From Heligmosomoides polygyrus polygyrus (Eukaryota > Nematoda > Chromadorea > Rhabditida > Heligmosomidae), in assembly GCA_947396885.1 (NCBI GenBank), contig OX377202.1, positions 1,860,001 through 1,924,000 of the forward strand: a DNA stretch of 64,000 nt, read 5' to 3'. The position numbers and the translations under genes are program-made. The notes beneath the pieces are model-generated. The model was not told the DNA's origin. It saw only the letters and a list, made by a program, of their open reading frames with translations, and did no database searches. Each line of letters begins with the position of its first letter. The first letter of the stretch is position 1. Below, in pieces: positions 12,813 through 25,900 of this stretch.

Positions 12813-13159
12813 TAACGAGAGGAGCTGCCGCTGGTGTTCTCGAGAAATTTCAACGAAGGACAGTGGTTAGAACACCCTTGACAGAAGAAGCGACCTCATT
12901 ATGGAACGTGATACTGCTCACGTTCAGAACGCCCCACCCCAACTAGGAAAGTGTCGGCGCACTGGAGCTGCGCAAAAACTGCATGAATCGTGACTTCGCT
13001 AAAGACGGCGTTAATCTACCCATTTTTCTTCTAGATGATGGCAATTCGAACGCGAATTTGGTCTATACCACCACTTTAGGTGGCCATACTATAGCCAGAG
13101 AGGAGCTTTACCAATCGGGAAAAAGTCCAACACTAAACAATGACACCGGCCATACAATT

Positions 13160-13490
13160 CTGCTCGGACGAATATATTTGAACAGTCGAATAATCAATAA
13201 TCGATAGTTCTAGACTATCGAATATTTTTTCGAATTCCGACATCGACAGTTTCAAAAAGTTCAATATTTGATCGAATTCGAACATAAAAAGGGACCAATA
13301 CTCAAATATTACTCAAAATCGAATAATTTTAATTGAATATCGAACAAACTTGGGATCTTTAAGCAAAAAACCTATTTCGAACAAATTATTCGACCACTCG
13401 AATATTCCAGTAAACGGAGAATGGGTTATTCGAATTCCGATCATTCGAAAAAATTGATAAGTGAAGAGATTCGTTCACCCATTCCCTCTT
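13160..13490. repeat. TTCGAATA-rich dispersed repeat, copy 2
   Basis: It has a dense run of CGAATA and TTCGAA words, including GAATGGGTTATTCGAATTCC and CATTCGAAAAAATTGATAAG shared with the window's first 230 bases. Confidence 0.6.
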
Positions 13491-14560
13491 TTTATCTCGG
13501 TGTAATATACATCCTGATAAATTGGGCCGGACTACGAAGACAGTACTATGGACAATTACGCTAGAATACCACCCGGCGGAAGTATTAAACAGGGCGTCTC
13601 AAAAAAAATGTATACACTGTTTGAAAGGTGATAACTTTGTTCACAGTAAAGGTGCTAAAGAAGTTAAGGGCTCGTATGAAAGCTTAAGAAAATAGAAAAT
13701 TTCTGACATATGAGAGGCATGGAATGCGCCATGCACTCGTCTGAAATTTTCCATTTTACACTCTACTGATTGTGTTTCGCTGGAATACATATTACAATTT
13801 CCTCACAGAGTGGCCGTTTCCATTGATTTGTGCTTTTTTTAGAGTTTACAGCTTAATTACACATTATTGCTAGCGAAAAATGGAGAGTATTCTAGGACAA
13901 TAAAGGTACTATGTGAAGGGTTGTAACATTGCTGCTAATAAAACATTTGTAGATATTTGAGACTCACATGAAAGCACAGGGCAATGGGATTACTGTGGAG
14001 TGCAAATAGTCAAGATTGCGCTATGCTCCTGCCTGAAACCTTGCATTCCAGACTCGATTGATTGTACATGGGCTGAATGCTTGTTGCAATCTTTTTGCTA
14101 CTTGGTCACATTGACCTGTGCTGTGCTTTTTTAACGTTTTCCGTCGTCCAGTAGCTGCACTTATACCAATTAACTTCTCCATTCAGCTTAAATGTTGCTT
14201 CATTCTTCCAAAGAATGCGTCTTGTAAAATGCGACTCCTACTTACATTTGAATCGTGAAATCAATAAACTCGCATGCAACGTGTCTTCGCATGTAGGTTG
14301 TCAAGCTTAAAACGTTAAAAGGAGTACAGCACAGGTTAATGTGACCAAGTAGCAACAAGATTGTAACAAGCATTCAGTCCATGTACAATCAATCGAGTCT
14401 GGAATGCAAGGTTTCAGGCAGGAGCATAGCGCAATCTTGACTATTTGCACGCCACAGTAATCCCGTCGCAGGCGCTTTCATTTGAGTCTCAAATATCTCC
14501 AAAAGCTTTATTAGCAGCAATGTTACAACACTTCACACAGTACCTTTATTTCTTAGAATA

Positions 14561-14849
14561 AATAAGGATAAAGGACGGCGTTACTCAATCCCTTCTGGGA
14601 TGCGCCAGCGCATTCTACTTCTACGGGATGTCGTGGAGGCGACATGAATGCGTATTTGGCCATACAATGACTTGCGGTGGCCAGCAGATGAACAAGTCAA
14701 CGCTCTATCCTTCCCAGACAAGTCGTACCAATTCACCGACCCCGGAGGGATGGAAGGCTTGGTTGGCCTGGGCGGGAAATCCGAACCAGGAACCTGGTAT
14801 CGGGTGCACGCGACAGTTGCGCCTCCTCCGACTGCGCTACACGCGCCCC
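14561..14849 (-). mobile_element. tRNA-derived SINE, copy 1, with 13-bp target duplication
   Basis: This is a minus-strand copy of the SINE family seen at 48.1 and 52.8 kb: a pol III head with an A-box-like start near 14840, then the unique body, then a tail rich in ATCCTTTA. The 13-base sequence ATTTCTTAGAATA occurs directly before (14548-14560) and after (14850-14862), which is a target-site duplication. The SINE interrupts the foldback element at 13591-16046. Confidence 0.88.
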
Positions 14850-15029
14850 ATTTCTTAGAATACTCTCCATTTTTGGCGAGCTATAATGTGTAGTTAAGTT
14901 CTGAACTCTAAAAGAAGCACAAATCAATCGAAACGGCCACTTTGTGAAGAAATTGTGACATGTATTGAAGTGAAAGGCAATCAATCGAGTGTAAAATGGA
15001 AAATTTCAGACGAGTGCATAGTTGTCGTG

Positions 15030-15640
15030 ACTCGCGTCCGACAAGTCCTCACAGGTCGCCGTCGCTGGGCCGGGCCGGTCGATCGACTGGTCAAAAGCGT
15101 CGATCGACACGTCGCCGCCGCCGAAGCTTCTAGAAGCCGGCAGAGACGCAGAGGGTGCGTGCCTCCGTCGTCTCTGACCGGCTTGGTCGCCAGTCCTGCC
15201 ACCACCGCTCCCGCTGAGCGGTGGTCGTCCCCGGCCGCTCCCGCTGAGCGGCCGGGCTTCATCGTCGCCGTCGCTTCCAAGGGCGAGTCCTATCCGTCGA
15301 TTGGATCCCGACTTCGTCGCCGTCGAGCTATATCTTCCTGGTCGCTCTGGTCGTCAAGTGTCATCGTCGCCGGTAGCCGTCAGTGAGTAGAGGATCCGTC
15401 GCCGTCGTCGCCATTATCGCCGTCGTCGTCCCACAGGTAACGCGGGGCCTCTGCCTGGCCTCGTCGGTCCTGACTTGGCGCAGGCCACAGGACCTGGGCC
15501 AGGTAAGCTCCGCGGGTCGCGGTTCTGAATCCCCTTCGTAGCTTTGGGTGCAGCCTGGCCCGTAACACGTAGTGTAGGTCGTCTTCATATTTGCTAAGGT
15601 TATGTCGGTCATATCAAGTAGCCAATATGAACTCGTTATT
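15030..15640. other. GC-rich insert with stacked hairpins, no recognisable gene
   Basis: The segment is rich in CGTCGCCG and has frames open on both strands, but none looks like a known protein. Two neighbouring hairpins at about 15197-15259 share the loop CTCCCGCTGAG, with arms CCACCG and CGGCCG. It is absent from the related foldback at 50 kb, so it is probably a later insertion. Confidence 0.4.
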
Positions 15641-16124
15641 CAAAAGGTCTAATATCTAAACTCGTGAGGTGGTCTGCTATGTTATCAGGGTCAAGTCAAA
15701 GGTCATATCAGCGTCGCAAATAGAGGGATCGCCGGGGGTCGGGGGACGCTTCGACCAACTTGGATTCCTCCGGAGGAAGTCAACATACAAAGAGACGCTA
15801 TCATGTGGGAATGTAAGGTCACATTTAATAAGGGCACGCGGCAATCAAGATCCGCTAAGGGCCTATCGGGTAGGAATAACCGCGTGGCAGTGCAAGCCCA
15901 CTGGTTGCGAGCCGCGGATCCAACATGCCCCTTCTGTTTTCTTATGCTTTCATATGAGCCCTTAACTTCTTCAGTACCCTTACTGTGAACAAAGTTATCA
16001 CCTTTCAAACAGTGTATACATTTTTTTGATACACCTTGTAGAATGCCACGACTTCATTCCTTAATAACGCGGAAAACGGTACTTGTCGTCAATGCGGGCA
16101 GGCAGGAACGCACCTGGTTCGAAA

Positions 16125-16292
16125 AAGCGTGCCAGATTCATCAACCCTTACCGCCCGATAAGCGATAACCTTATCGTCAAACTCCTTGATATGAGATTCC
16201 TTTCCATACTGTTGAATCTCATGTCATTTCATATCAGGGAGTTTGGGATAAGGTATCCGCTTACCGGCCGATAAGCGGCTGATAAATCTGGT
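16125..16292. mobile_element. Short foldback MITE upstream of the AMPK beta last exon
   Basis: CGATAAGCG, TTATCGTCAAACTCC and TGATATGAGATT are mirrored as AATCTCAT, TCATATCAGGGAGTTTG, TAAGG and CGCTTACC around a centre near 16212. It is about 165 bases long and non-coding. Confidence 0.65.
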
Positions 16293-16946
16293 CCCAGATG
16301 GACCATGTATTCACGCCCCCTACATGTAGGCCTCATTAACGACTAGTACCAACATTCCATCGATTTTTTTAGGAACGAACTTCTAGTCTGTGTGAAATAA
16401 TCGTTACGTACTACAACATCTATCAATCAGAACTGCACATTCAGCCACTTTTATGTACACTTTACACATGCACAAAATGATCGCAGAGAACAGCACTGTT
16501 TAAATCGTTTGCCGCGCAGAAACGTGAATGGGAGAGACAATAAGCAATAGAGAACACTAAACGACGAGGAATACTGAGCAGTCCACGAAAGATTCTCCTT
16601 GGAAAATAGTAGTGGCCGAGTCGCAAATATCTACACAATCGACGGTCGGTCGTACAACCTATGACAAAGTAGCATCAATTCTAGCGGCTTTCTTCTGAAT
16701 TAAAATCACAGCTGTCAAGCCATTATCCAGTAACGGTAGGAGGATAGCATCTCTTCGACCAAATAAATGAACTTCAACGGAATTCCAGGCATGAAACACA
16801 GATTGATCCTCTCTAGAGCTGCCTGCCTTGCACATGACGTCACATATATGAAATTTGGTGAAAAAAAGGAGAAAACGTTTCAATGACGAACAGACAGTAA
16901 TAGAACACTGCCGCTCCAGCGACATCAAAATCGGAATAGAATCGAA

Positions 16947-19900
16947 TCAGATCGGTTTGTACAGCAATGTCGTCACGTACTTCTTGCGATATCTGAAAAG
17001 CAGCAGGAATCACGACGCATTTCTGCTATTCGACCTCCCTAGTAAGGCTGATTTTTTTTCATTCTGTTCGAATTTTAAAGAACTTGGCATACTGATTTGG
17101 AAACCAATACCGTCTTATTGGGCAGGAAAGTTTGGACCAAGAAATTTTAAGACTTTTCTTTCAACAAACCCTACTCGATTCCCGCTATGAACTAGAAACT
17201 TAAACAGGATTGGGGTTGTTAAGCGAAAAAGTCAAATCCTTTCCCAGATTCAGCATGGCGTTCTTCCTTCCTTTTTAACTGAAAAGCCTACGCTTTCCTA
17301 ATCTGAGAGAGGGGGCACAACGTGAATGGATGAAAACTGCAGACGCCATGCCACTCAGCGAGGTTTCCGCAGTCGTCATTCACCGGGCCTCCAAGAACCA
17401 GCTCAACAAGACAATATCAAGTAAGAACTCCAAGGTGGAGTACCCTCCAGGAAGGAGTGGGCCAGATTGGAGTTCTTGTTTGATGTTGTCTTGTTGAACT
17501 AGTAGCCGAGATTGTAAACATCTTATTTGCCTCGGCTTACGTTTCGGCTACCTCGTCCTCGTCAGAGCCTCAAAAAAAAACCAATGACATTTATAAAACT
17601 GTCCTCCTAAACACCATTTCACCCTGCAGAATAATGTTCTTAAGCAGAGATAGAGACAAGATCCGACGTGACAGTTATGAAGGAACGACTGCCCTTGGAG
17701 ACGCATCCGAAAAGGACCACCCGTCACCGAAGCTGGATTTCAACGTGGATGAAGGAGCCCAGTCCGCGAGCCAACGCGACTATGTACTCTGAGGTGAGAC
17801 CAAGTAGATCCAGAACACGGAATGCCATTAGACCCCAGAGTAATTACATGCGGGTTGGCTCGCGGGCTGGGCTCCTTCGTCCATGCTTAAATCCAGCTTC
17901 GGTGGCGGGTGGGCTTTTTCGGATGCGCCTCCAAGGGCAGTCGTTCCTTCATAACTATCACGTCGGATCTTGTCTTTATCTCTGCTTAAGAACATTATTC
18001 TACAGTATGAAATTGTGTTTAAAAGGACAGTTTTATAAATGTTATTGGTTTTTTTTGAGGCTCTGACGAAGACGAGGTAGCCGAAACGTAAGCGGAACCA
18101 ACTGAAGATGTTAACAATCTCGGCTACTATCTCAACAAGACATCAATCAAGAACTCCAACGTGGAGTACTCCTTATCAGAAGCCCGACTGCAGAAACCGC
18201 ACTAAGTGGCTTGGCATCTGTAGTTTTCATTCATTCACAATGTGCTCCACCTCTCCCAGAATAGGAAAGCATCGACTTTTTACTTGGAAGGAAGAAGAAC
18301 ACAATGCCATCAAACTGGGAAACCGGGTTTTTGTCTGGGAATCACAATAAAAACTCAGTTCAAACTCCTAGAGTAGCACATAGCGGGAACCGAAAGGTGT
18401 TTGTTGAAAAAAAATAATGAAAAAACTATGGGTTGAAAAATTCGCTTCAAATCTCTTTCGCCCGCAGTTCCAATCTCTTGCAAAGTCTGTTACGCTCTAC
18501 TGGTGAGATCCGTCTAGGATTTATCGAAACTCCAAAGAGAGTCACTCCAGCAAGCATTTTCTAGTTGTAGGCAGCACAACGGCGACGAACGAAAACAATA
18601 CGTTGGACGCCACCTGGAATTGTTAGACGTTTATAGTTGTGATTAGCCTGCAGAGCAGTCTCCCCCCCCCCTCCAACTAGGATAGCGGCATCGGCTAGTT
18701 ATGAACAAAACTAATGCCCATAAGTGCGCGCATCTTTACATTATGTCATTTCAATAGCTTCTGAAGCCGTTCAATACATAATGAAGTCGCTATTTAAATA
18801 TAGCAAGTTTTTAGCGGCTTTCTTAGTTGGGAGGGACCACTACGAATGTTTGCAGCCTATCACACCACCTCGCTTCTGAATTGGCCACCATCAGCTAGGA
18901 CAGCCAACTATAGAGAAACATCGAGCGACATCAACGTTAAGGGCCTGTTCATACTTAGCGACGGCAGAGCCCGGAGCGACAGGGCAAAGGATAAGTATCG
19001 ATCACTGCTGAGCCGTTGCCTGGGAAAAATTTATAGGTTACTTTGATAGGTCGCTCCTGTCGCTGCCGTCGCTCCCGACGCGGAGTATGAACAGGCCCTA
19101 AGTTCTCTGGAATTGATACTGGCAAGCTTAAGATGCTGTAAAATGCGCGAACCGAAGAGACTGACGCGCTAGTAGCTCCCAACTATGAATGAGAGTATCG
19201 CGACTTCCTAGCGATCACAGGACGATTTCGTGGGATATTGTGAGGAATTTTCGCTTAGAGCTTTATCAGATTGGGAACTATACAAACAAAAAACTTTATA
19301 AAAGGGTCATATGAGAAATTCACATGGCGCTCTTCTCATGTTCCATTTTTTCTATTCTTCATTCTCTTGTTATTGGTGTTATTAACATGCTCTATTGTGT
19401 ATTGTATTTGTGAAAAATACAGTTTTGGTTTAATTACCCAAGTTTGAGGTAAACGGTGTCGAACAACTGGTGTATGTGTGTACCGAAGAACATATTCTGA
19501 ACCACCGACCCTCTAGCACTTTAGCTTAGAGAGCACAGCATAGAGCCCTTTAACGCTTCTCACTCTGAGACAAATGATGCCCTAAATCAAGCTGCCATAC
19601 CTGTGAGTGGCCGACAGCACCATGACTCCGTCCTTGATTGATAGCGCATAGAGGTGATTCAGCATGACGTGGTTCGGTTCCGGCAGCACATTAGGATCAC
19701 ACTGCACGGGAGTGTCTTTATTAAGGATAACCTGAAACACTGACCTTCAACTAATTGCCCAAAACAATTTACAAAAAAAAAAAACGTTTCAAAAGACTTC
19801 AATGCCACACCTGAAGAAGATGAGGGGGAAGAGCCGGCGGATTGTGAGCCTTGGCAAATTCGGCGCGATCTGGGATATCCTGCGAGAAGGTACGCAGTTT

Positions 19901-22900
19901 CTCCAGCTCCCTTAAAAACGGATTAATGTGAGATCTCCACAAGCTCAGTCGAAGACAACCAGCTCCTTCAACGCTAGAATACCTCTACTATGGCAGAGGG
20001 AAAAGTGCACCGTATATGGGTATAGGGAAACAGACACTCTGGCTAACATTCCTAGGCCAAACAGCAATATAGGTCCAGCGTTCTTCACTTGTAGAACTGG
20101 CACGGAATTTTTGAGTTTTTTCCACACAAACGCACCTTTTCAAACTCACCGTGTGAGTAGAAAAAACTCGTCAACCGGCATTTTCAGGGCAACGTCTTAC
20201 AAGGAGAGCCTCCAAAGTGGCGGTGAACTTTTGCGACGTAATTTTTACAGGATGGAAGGTCTCACGTTAAGAGTCCTAAACCATAGCTATTTTTTCGTAA
20301 TGCTCTTCTGAAGTCGAAAAAAGGCGTGTGGAAACGTGAGCGCGTAGTTCATCATGCACTGCTGCCACCCAACCGGTTGTGGTTGGCTGGCGCTGTGGAT
20401 AGCGATGTGGCCTCTCGGACGCACCGAGTGTGTTTTACGGTTCGAACCCCAGTTTCGCCATAGATTTTGCACACACAGGAGTCAAATTTAGTAAGTGTTA
20501 CCGGTATCAAACCAAACTCATGACCTATCCCCCGAAGTGTATGTGTTTGTGTGCATTTACGATACCGTTGTTGATATGATATAGCGCCAATACGGTCCAT
20601 TAATAGGTAACTCAAATGAAAGCAGAAAAGAGCTACGTTTACTTACTAAAAGCATTAATCGTGTACTAATGGACTCCTGTGGTCACGCAAGCGCGACCAC
20701 AGGATAATAACGAACCGATGTGTGCAAAATCTATGGCGAAACCGGGGGTCGAACCGTAAAACCTACTCGGTGCGGCCGAAAGGCCACATCGCTATCCACT
20801 GCGCCAGCCAACCACAACCGGTTGGGGGCAGCACGGCATGATGAACTTCGCGCTCACGTTTCCACACGCCTTTTTTCGACTTCAGAAGAGCATTACGAAA
20901 AAATAGCTACGGTTTAGGACCCTTCACGTGAGACCTTCCATCCTGTAAAAATTGCATTTGCTCATCGCCACTTTGGAGGCTCTCCTTGTTAGGAGTTTAT
21001 CGCTTTCTATTCTTCAGCGTGTTGTTTTGTTTTCTTCATACTTATTCCTGCCTTAGCTAGGTTCTCCTATTAGTTCGTTTACTTTTTGCATAGATTTCCT
21101 TGTACAAAATAACAAAAAATAATTCTATGCCTTCACATTGTCTTCACGGTCACGTATTTCATTGCAGTATAGCCACTGTTTGCGATTTTAGGTTAATCCG
21201 CGCAAAAAGTGCATGAAAAGGTAAGCCTTGGTTAGGACGCAACTCATGTTTTAACCCGGACCGTCGGTCCCTTCAAAGGCTCAAAAGGAGGCTGCAAAAG
21301 GAGGGGCTGAAGGATATTAAGCCCGAGAAAGAGTTTGAGCTCATAGAACACTCACATGAAAACTCGGAAAATGACAGCTGGAAGGAAAAGTGACAAAGTT
21401 TGATGTTAATCACATCCTTAGTACAATGTACCACACACTCTACTTCCACGTGCTATTGCGAATGCATTTTTAATGCTTATTTGACCACGAATGAAAGTGT
21501 AGGTTGTCAGCCGACGAACAGGTTGGTGATTTATCCTCCTCAGATGTATCGTACCAGTTCATAAACCCCAAAGAGATGGAAGACCTAGTTGGTCTGCGTG
21601 GAGTCAAACTGCGTCAATTCGGGTATAAGTTCAATTCAACCACAGAAACCGCACTCAAAATTTCTTAAGCACCTTTTTCGGCTCCTGTTGTGAAAACTTG
21701 GAGTGAGCTTCCCGCATCCATCCTCAATTCTTCGCCAAAAACATTCAACTACAAGTTACAGAACATTCGTTGATGACAAAAGAAAGGACATTCGTTGATG
21801 ACAAAATAAATTTTTAAGGAGTAGGTGATATTTTGTTGAACAGTCCAAGTTCGACTTTCAATAAACCTTGGCATGCTGACTTCAGATCGATGTTGTCTTA
21901 TTGAGCTGGTAGCCAAAGTTGTTATCACATTTATTCGACTCGGCTTACGTTTCGGCGACCTCACCTTCGTCAGAGCCTGAAAAAGTCGAAAAGCACTTAT
22001 GAAACTGTCCTCCCAAACACCATTTCATCCTACAGGGTACTAATCTTGAGGAGAGATAGCGACAAGATCCAACATGACAGTTATGAAGGAACGACTGACC
22101 TTATCGGTGGATGCCGAGACGGACCACCAATCACCCGAAGCTGGACTAGAACGTGGGTGAATGGGTCAACCCCGCGGACAACCCGACTTAAATACCCTGG
22201 GGGTCAGATCAGATAGATCAGAACCCGCAGACCCCGGTTCTGCTCGTTTCCCCTATGTAGTCCTCACCACACTCATTGCATGACATATTGTAGACAACTC
22301 CAGAGGTCATGCAATCCCACTCCTTCCCATTTGGACACACAACACAGGACGGAGTGGAAGATGTCCTGTCGTAGGCACGGTTCCGAACCAGCTGCACCTT
22401 CAAGTTAGCGGGAGGAACATCAATGATCCTCACCATATCTTGAAGATCAGCTGCACGCACACACTTTCGAATTTCTCTGCTCATCTCGTCTGAAATGAAG
22501 GGCACACAGAAGGGTACCTTGTCGCGTTCTTCCTCGCGACGAGGCGCATTGGGTTGCGCCCTGCGCCTACTCCGCCATTGCTGCGTTGGGTAACCGTTTA
22601 AACCGTTTAAATCGAAACTGAAACCGTAAACCAGATGGTATCGCAAGGCGGTTTACGGTTTTTCGGTTTTGTACAGTTTCATAAGTGCTTTTCGACTTTT
22701 TCAGGCTCTGACGAAGGCGAGGTCGCCGAAACGTAAGCCGAGTCGAATAAATGTGATAACAACTTTGGCTACCAGCTCAATAAGACAACATCGATATTTT
22801 GTTGAAATATATGGCATGCTTATATATAGGATGACTATGATGTATCCTTTCCAGTGAATGAAATACTAAATCGCTTCGAGAAAAAAAGCACTTTCTCATT

Positions 22901-25900
22901 TATGCAAATCATGGAAGAAATCACTTGCTAATATTCAAAAAGCCAACTTTGGCTGCATTTTTTTTCGTGCAGAAATGATTTTGTACCACTTTTGGATCAT
23001 ATGTTCTATGCTAACTTCTGCGCAAGCCCGGACTCGAAACTACGCACTCTACTTTCCGGGCAGAATGCTAGCCTACTACTTCACCACCGCTGGCTGGTCG
23101 CACACTTCCGCGATATGCTCGTCGCTGTGGTCGAACAGCACTTACCCGTTATATCAGGGTATTTGGTGCAATCAAACGTGGTGTTGCTGTAAAGGGACAG
23201 CGTCCTGGGGTCGGATTCATCAACGATTTACATAACTTTAACAGAGAATTCACAGCCGGAAACTCAGATAACGCGGCTTATCGCTCATCATATCACTTGA
23301 TAAGCCGCGCTATCGTGGATTTCGGCTGTAATCTTCTCTGTTAAATTGCTGTAAGTCGTTGATGAATCCGGCCCCTGCTCGGAAAGCAGTGAATGCGGGC
23401 TCGAGTCACACCTGGCCCTTTCCTTTTGCATATAGGCGACTTTACAATCACGTTGCTCGCGATGGGACTCTAAACAGATCCCTACGCAGGTCATCGCGTC
23501 GCTTGGCGCTCGGAGAATAAACGAGGTTTAAAAATCATAGCCGCTAGCTTTCCCGATACAATTAGCAAACCGTAAAAAATAGAAAATTTGAATTAAACCT
23601 TAATTTGAACCGAATTAAATTTAATTAATTAAAATTTGAACTATTAAATTAATTAACCTGAATTAAAAGTTTTATCGCGTTCAAGGAAAAAGTAAAATAG
23701 GGACTAAAATATAACCCACCTATCATTCGGAGTGTCGTGCGTCGGCTGATGATTCGGCGCTCCTCTCATGGCTTCTCCAGCGTTTGACGACGCCAAGTCC
23801 TTATCCAGCGCGTCGAAAACCTTAACATAGCACATCTAACTTCTTCAGTTCATGATATCTCCACAAATGTAGCACAGACAGCATGGACGTGCCCGACCCA
23901 AATGCCCATTGAGAAGGGCCTTCTATTTCATTTTATTTTTGTGTTGTTGCTTATTTTTGATGTACTGAAGGTACGAGTGAAAACTTCTGCCGTGGCGTAG
24001 CTTCTTTCGTCAAAAATCCAACTATTAGGGTGTCCAGAAAGTATCTGCAGAAAACTTCGCAATGTTCCAGATTTTTTCTAGAATCTCCTGAAGATTTCAA
24101 CCTAAGTGCTATATAAAGACACTATCCTGCTGTATCTGCATAGCATATCCAGCTCCGTCTTCCTTGCCTATTTCACTGTACGATGGCCGAACTGTCCACC
24201 CATATTAGACACGTGCTCCTTTGCGAGTTTGAATCCGGGCACTCCGCTGCAGAAGCCGATCGAAACGTGTGTCGTGTATTCGGCTCTGAAGCTCCTTCTG
24301 TACGGTCTGCGTACAGCTGGTTCGAACGCTTCAGAAGCGGGAAGAGGAGTCTCGAAGATGAGCCTCGCTCATGTCAACCACAACGACATCTTTGGATGAA
24401 CTGAGGAAACTGGCGGAGCAGCATCCATATGAAGGAGTGCGTTCTTCTGCTGCTGCTCTTGGCTGTTCCCGGTACACCGCGGACAATGGACTGCGATCTC
24501 TTGGAATGGTTAAAAAGCTCGGTCAGAGGCTCCCACACGAACTGACCGACGACGACCGACGAAGACGTCTGGACATATGCACTCAGCTGCTCTCCCGAAG
24601 TCGCACCTTCAACTGGCTGGACACCATCGTACAGGAGACGGAAAATGGGTCCTCTACATGAACCACGCTCGTAAACGTGCGTGGTGCCAACGCGATGAAG
24701 TGCCGGAATCTTTCGTAAAAGGTGAAATTCATGCGAGGGAAGTCATGCTGAGCGTCTGGTGGGGAGTCTATGGGATCTACCATTTCGAGCTGCTTCCTCA
24801 CAGTACGATTGTCCCTGCCGAGGTCTACGCTACCCAACCGCAGAGACTGGCCGACAAGATGCGCAAGGAACAGCCCCTCGACAAGGTTCGCTTGCTGTAC
24901 GATAACGCGCGCCCACACATCGCGAAGACGACTTCTAGAGAATTCTGGAACTCGGATGGGAAGTTCTGTTGCATCCACCATACAGCCCATATCTGGCCCC
25001 AATTGACTACCACCTTTTTCGATCACTTCAGCATCATCTGGAAGGGAAGCGTTATGAAGATCGTGACCACCTCGAAAATGACCTCCGAACTTTTTTCGCC
25101 TCCAAGTCGTCGGATTTCTTGGCCAATGGAATTCGAAGTCTTGTGGAAGAGAGTAGTCGATGTTGACGGAAATGATTTGGTTGGTTAATGAAATGTTGAT
25201 AAAAAGTTGTGTTACTTTGAAAAATTGTCCTTTTCTGCAGATACTTTCTGGACACCCTAATAATTAAAAGAGCGGACGCCGCATGGCGTCCCCGCCGCAA
25301 CATCAAAACTATTTCATTCTTCTGAATTCGCTGCTTTTGCATATTTGCTCATTTCTTTTCTAAAAGTTACCCATCATAGCCATTTAAATATTGATTGCTG
25401 CGAACATCTGCGAGATCGCATCAAATTTCTCGTCAAGTCTAGTCCCGAAGTTTTCAGTTTTTGAACTCGTACTGGGGCGGGCCAGGCCAGCAATTTAACA
25501 GAGAAATTACAGCCGAAATCCCTGATAGCGCGGCTTATCAAGCGATATGGTGAGCGATAAGCCGCGTTATCTGAGTTTTCCGCTGTGAAAATCTCTGTTA
25601 AGGTTATGTAAGTCGTTGATGGATCCGACCCTTGGTTTTAATTGTGTTCATAGTTCTTCTGGTTGGTCAATGAGTTATGTAACCGTTAAGAAGCACGTTA
25701 CTAAGTTTATTGTTTAAGTATGAGTTTTATTTCACCCGGCCAACCGTGCTTGTTTGTCTTTCTGCATGCGATTGTTGTTTTGTGTTTCCCACAATAAATA
25801 AATCCCATACAATGTCGAACAAACAAGCTACCCCCTCATATGCCAGAAAAGCCGCGATTTTGCCCGAAGTTGAGCGCTGGGGGGTAGGGATTATGCATAT

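Larger units (their letters stand above)
13591..16046. mobile_element. Large foldback element, interrupted by a SINE and a GC-rich insert
   Basis: The left end, CTCAAAAAAAATGTATACAC then TGTTTGAAAGGTGATAACTT, is mirrored at the right end, 15985-16040. Inner repeats (GCATTCAGTCCATGTACAATC-like at 14060 and 14380) are also mirrored. The element is related to the one at 50037-51265. It holds SINE copy 1 at 14561-14849 and a GC-rich segment at about 15030-15640. It contains no transposase, so it must be non-autonomous. Confidence 0.78.

Noticed and set aside
20380..20455. Functional tRNA gene from the A-box and B-box pair
   Set aside because: I could not fold a proper acceptor stem and anticodon arm, and the block is duplicated within a foldback, which fits a SINE head.
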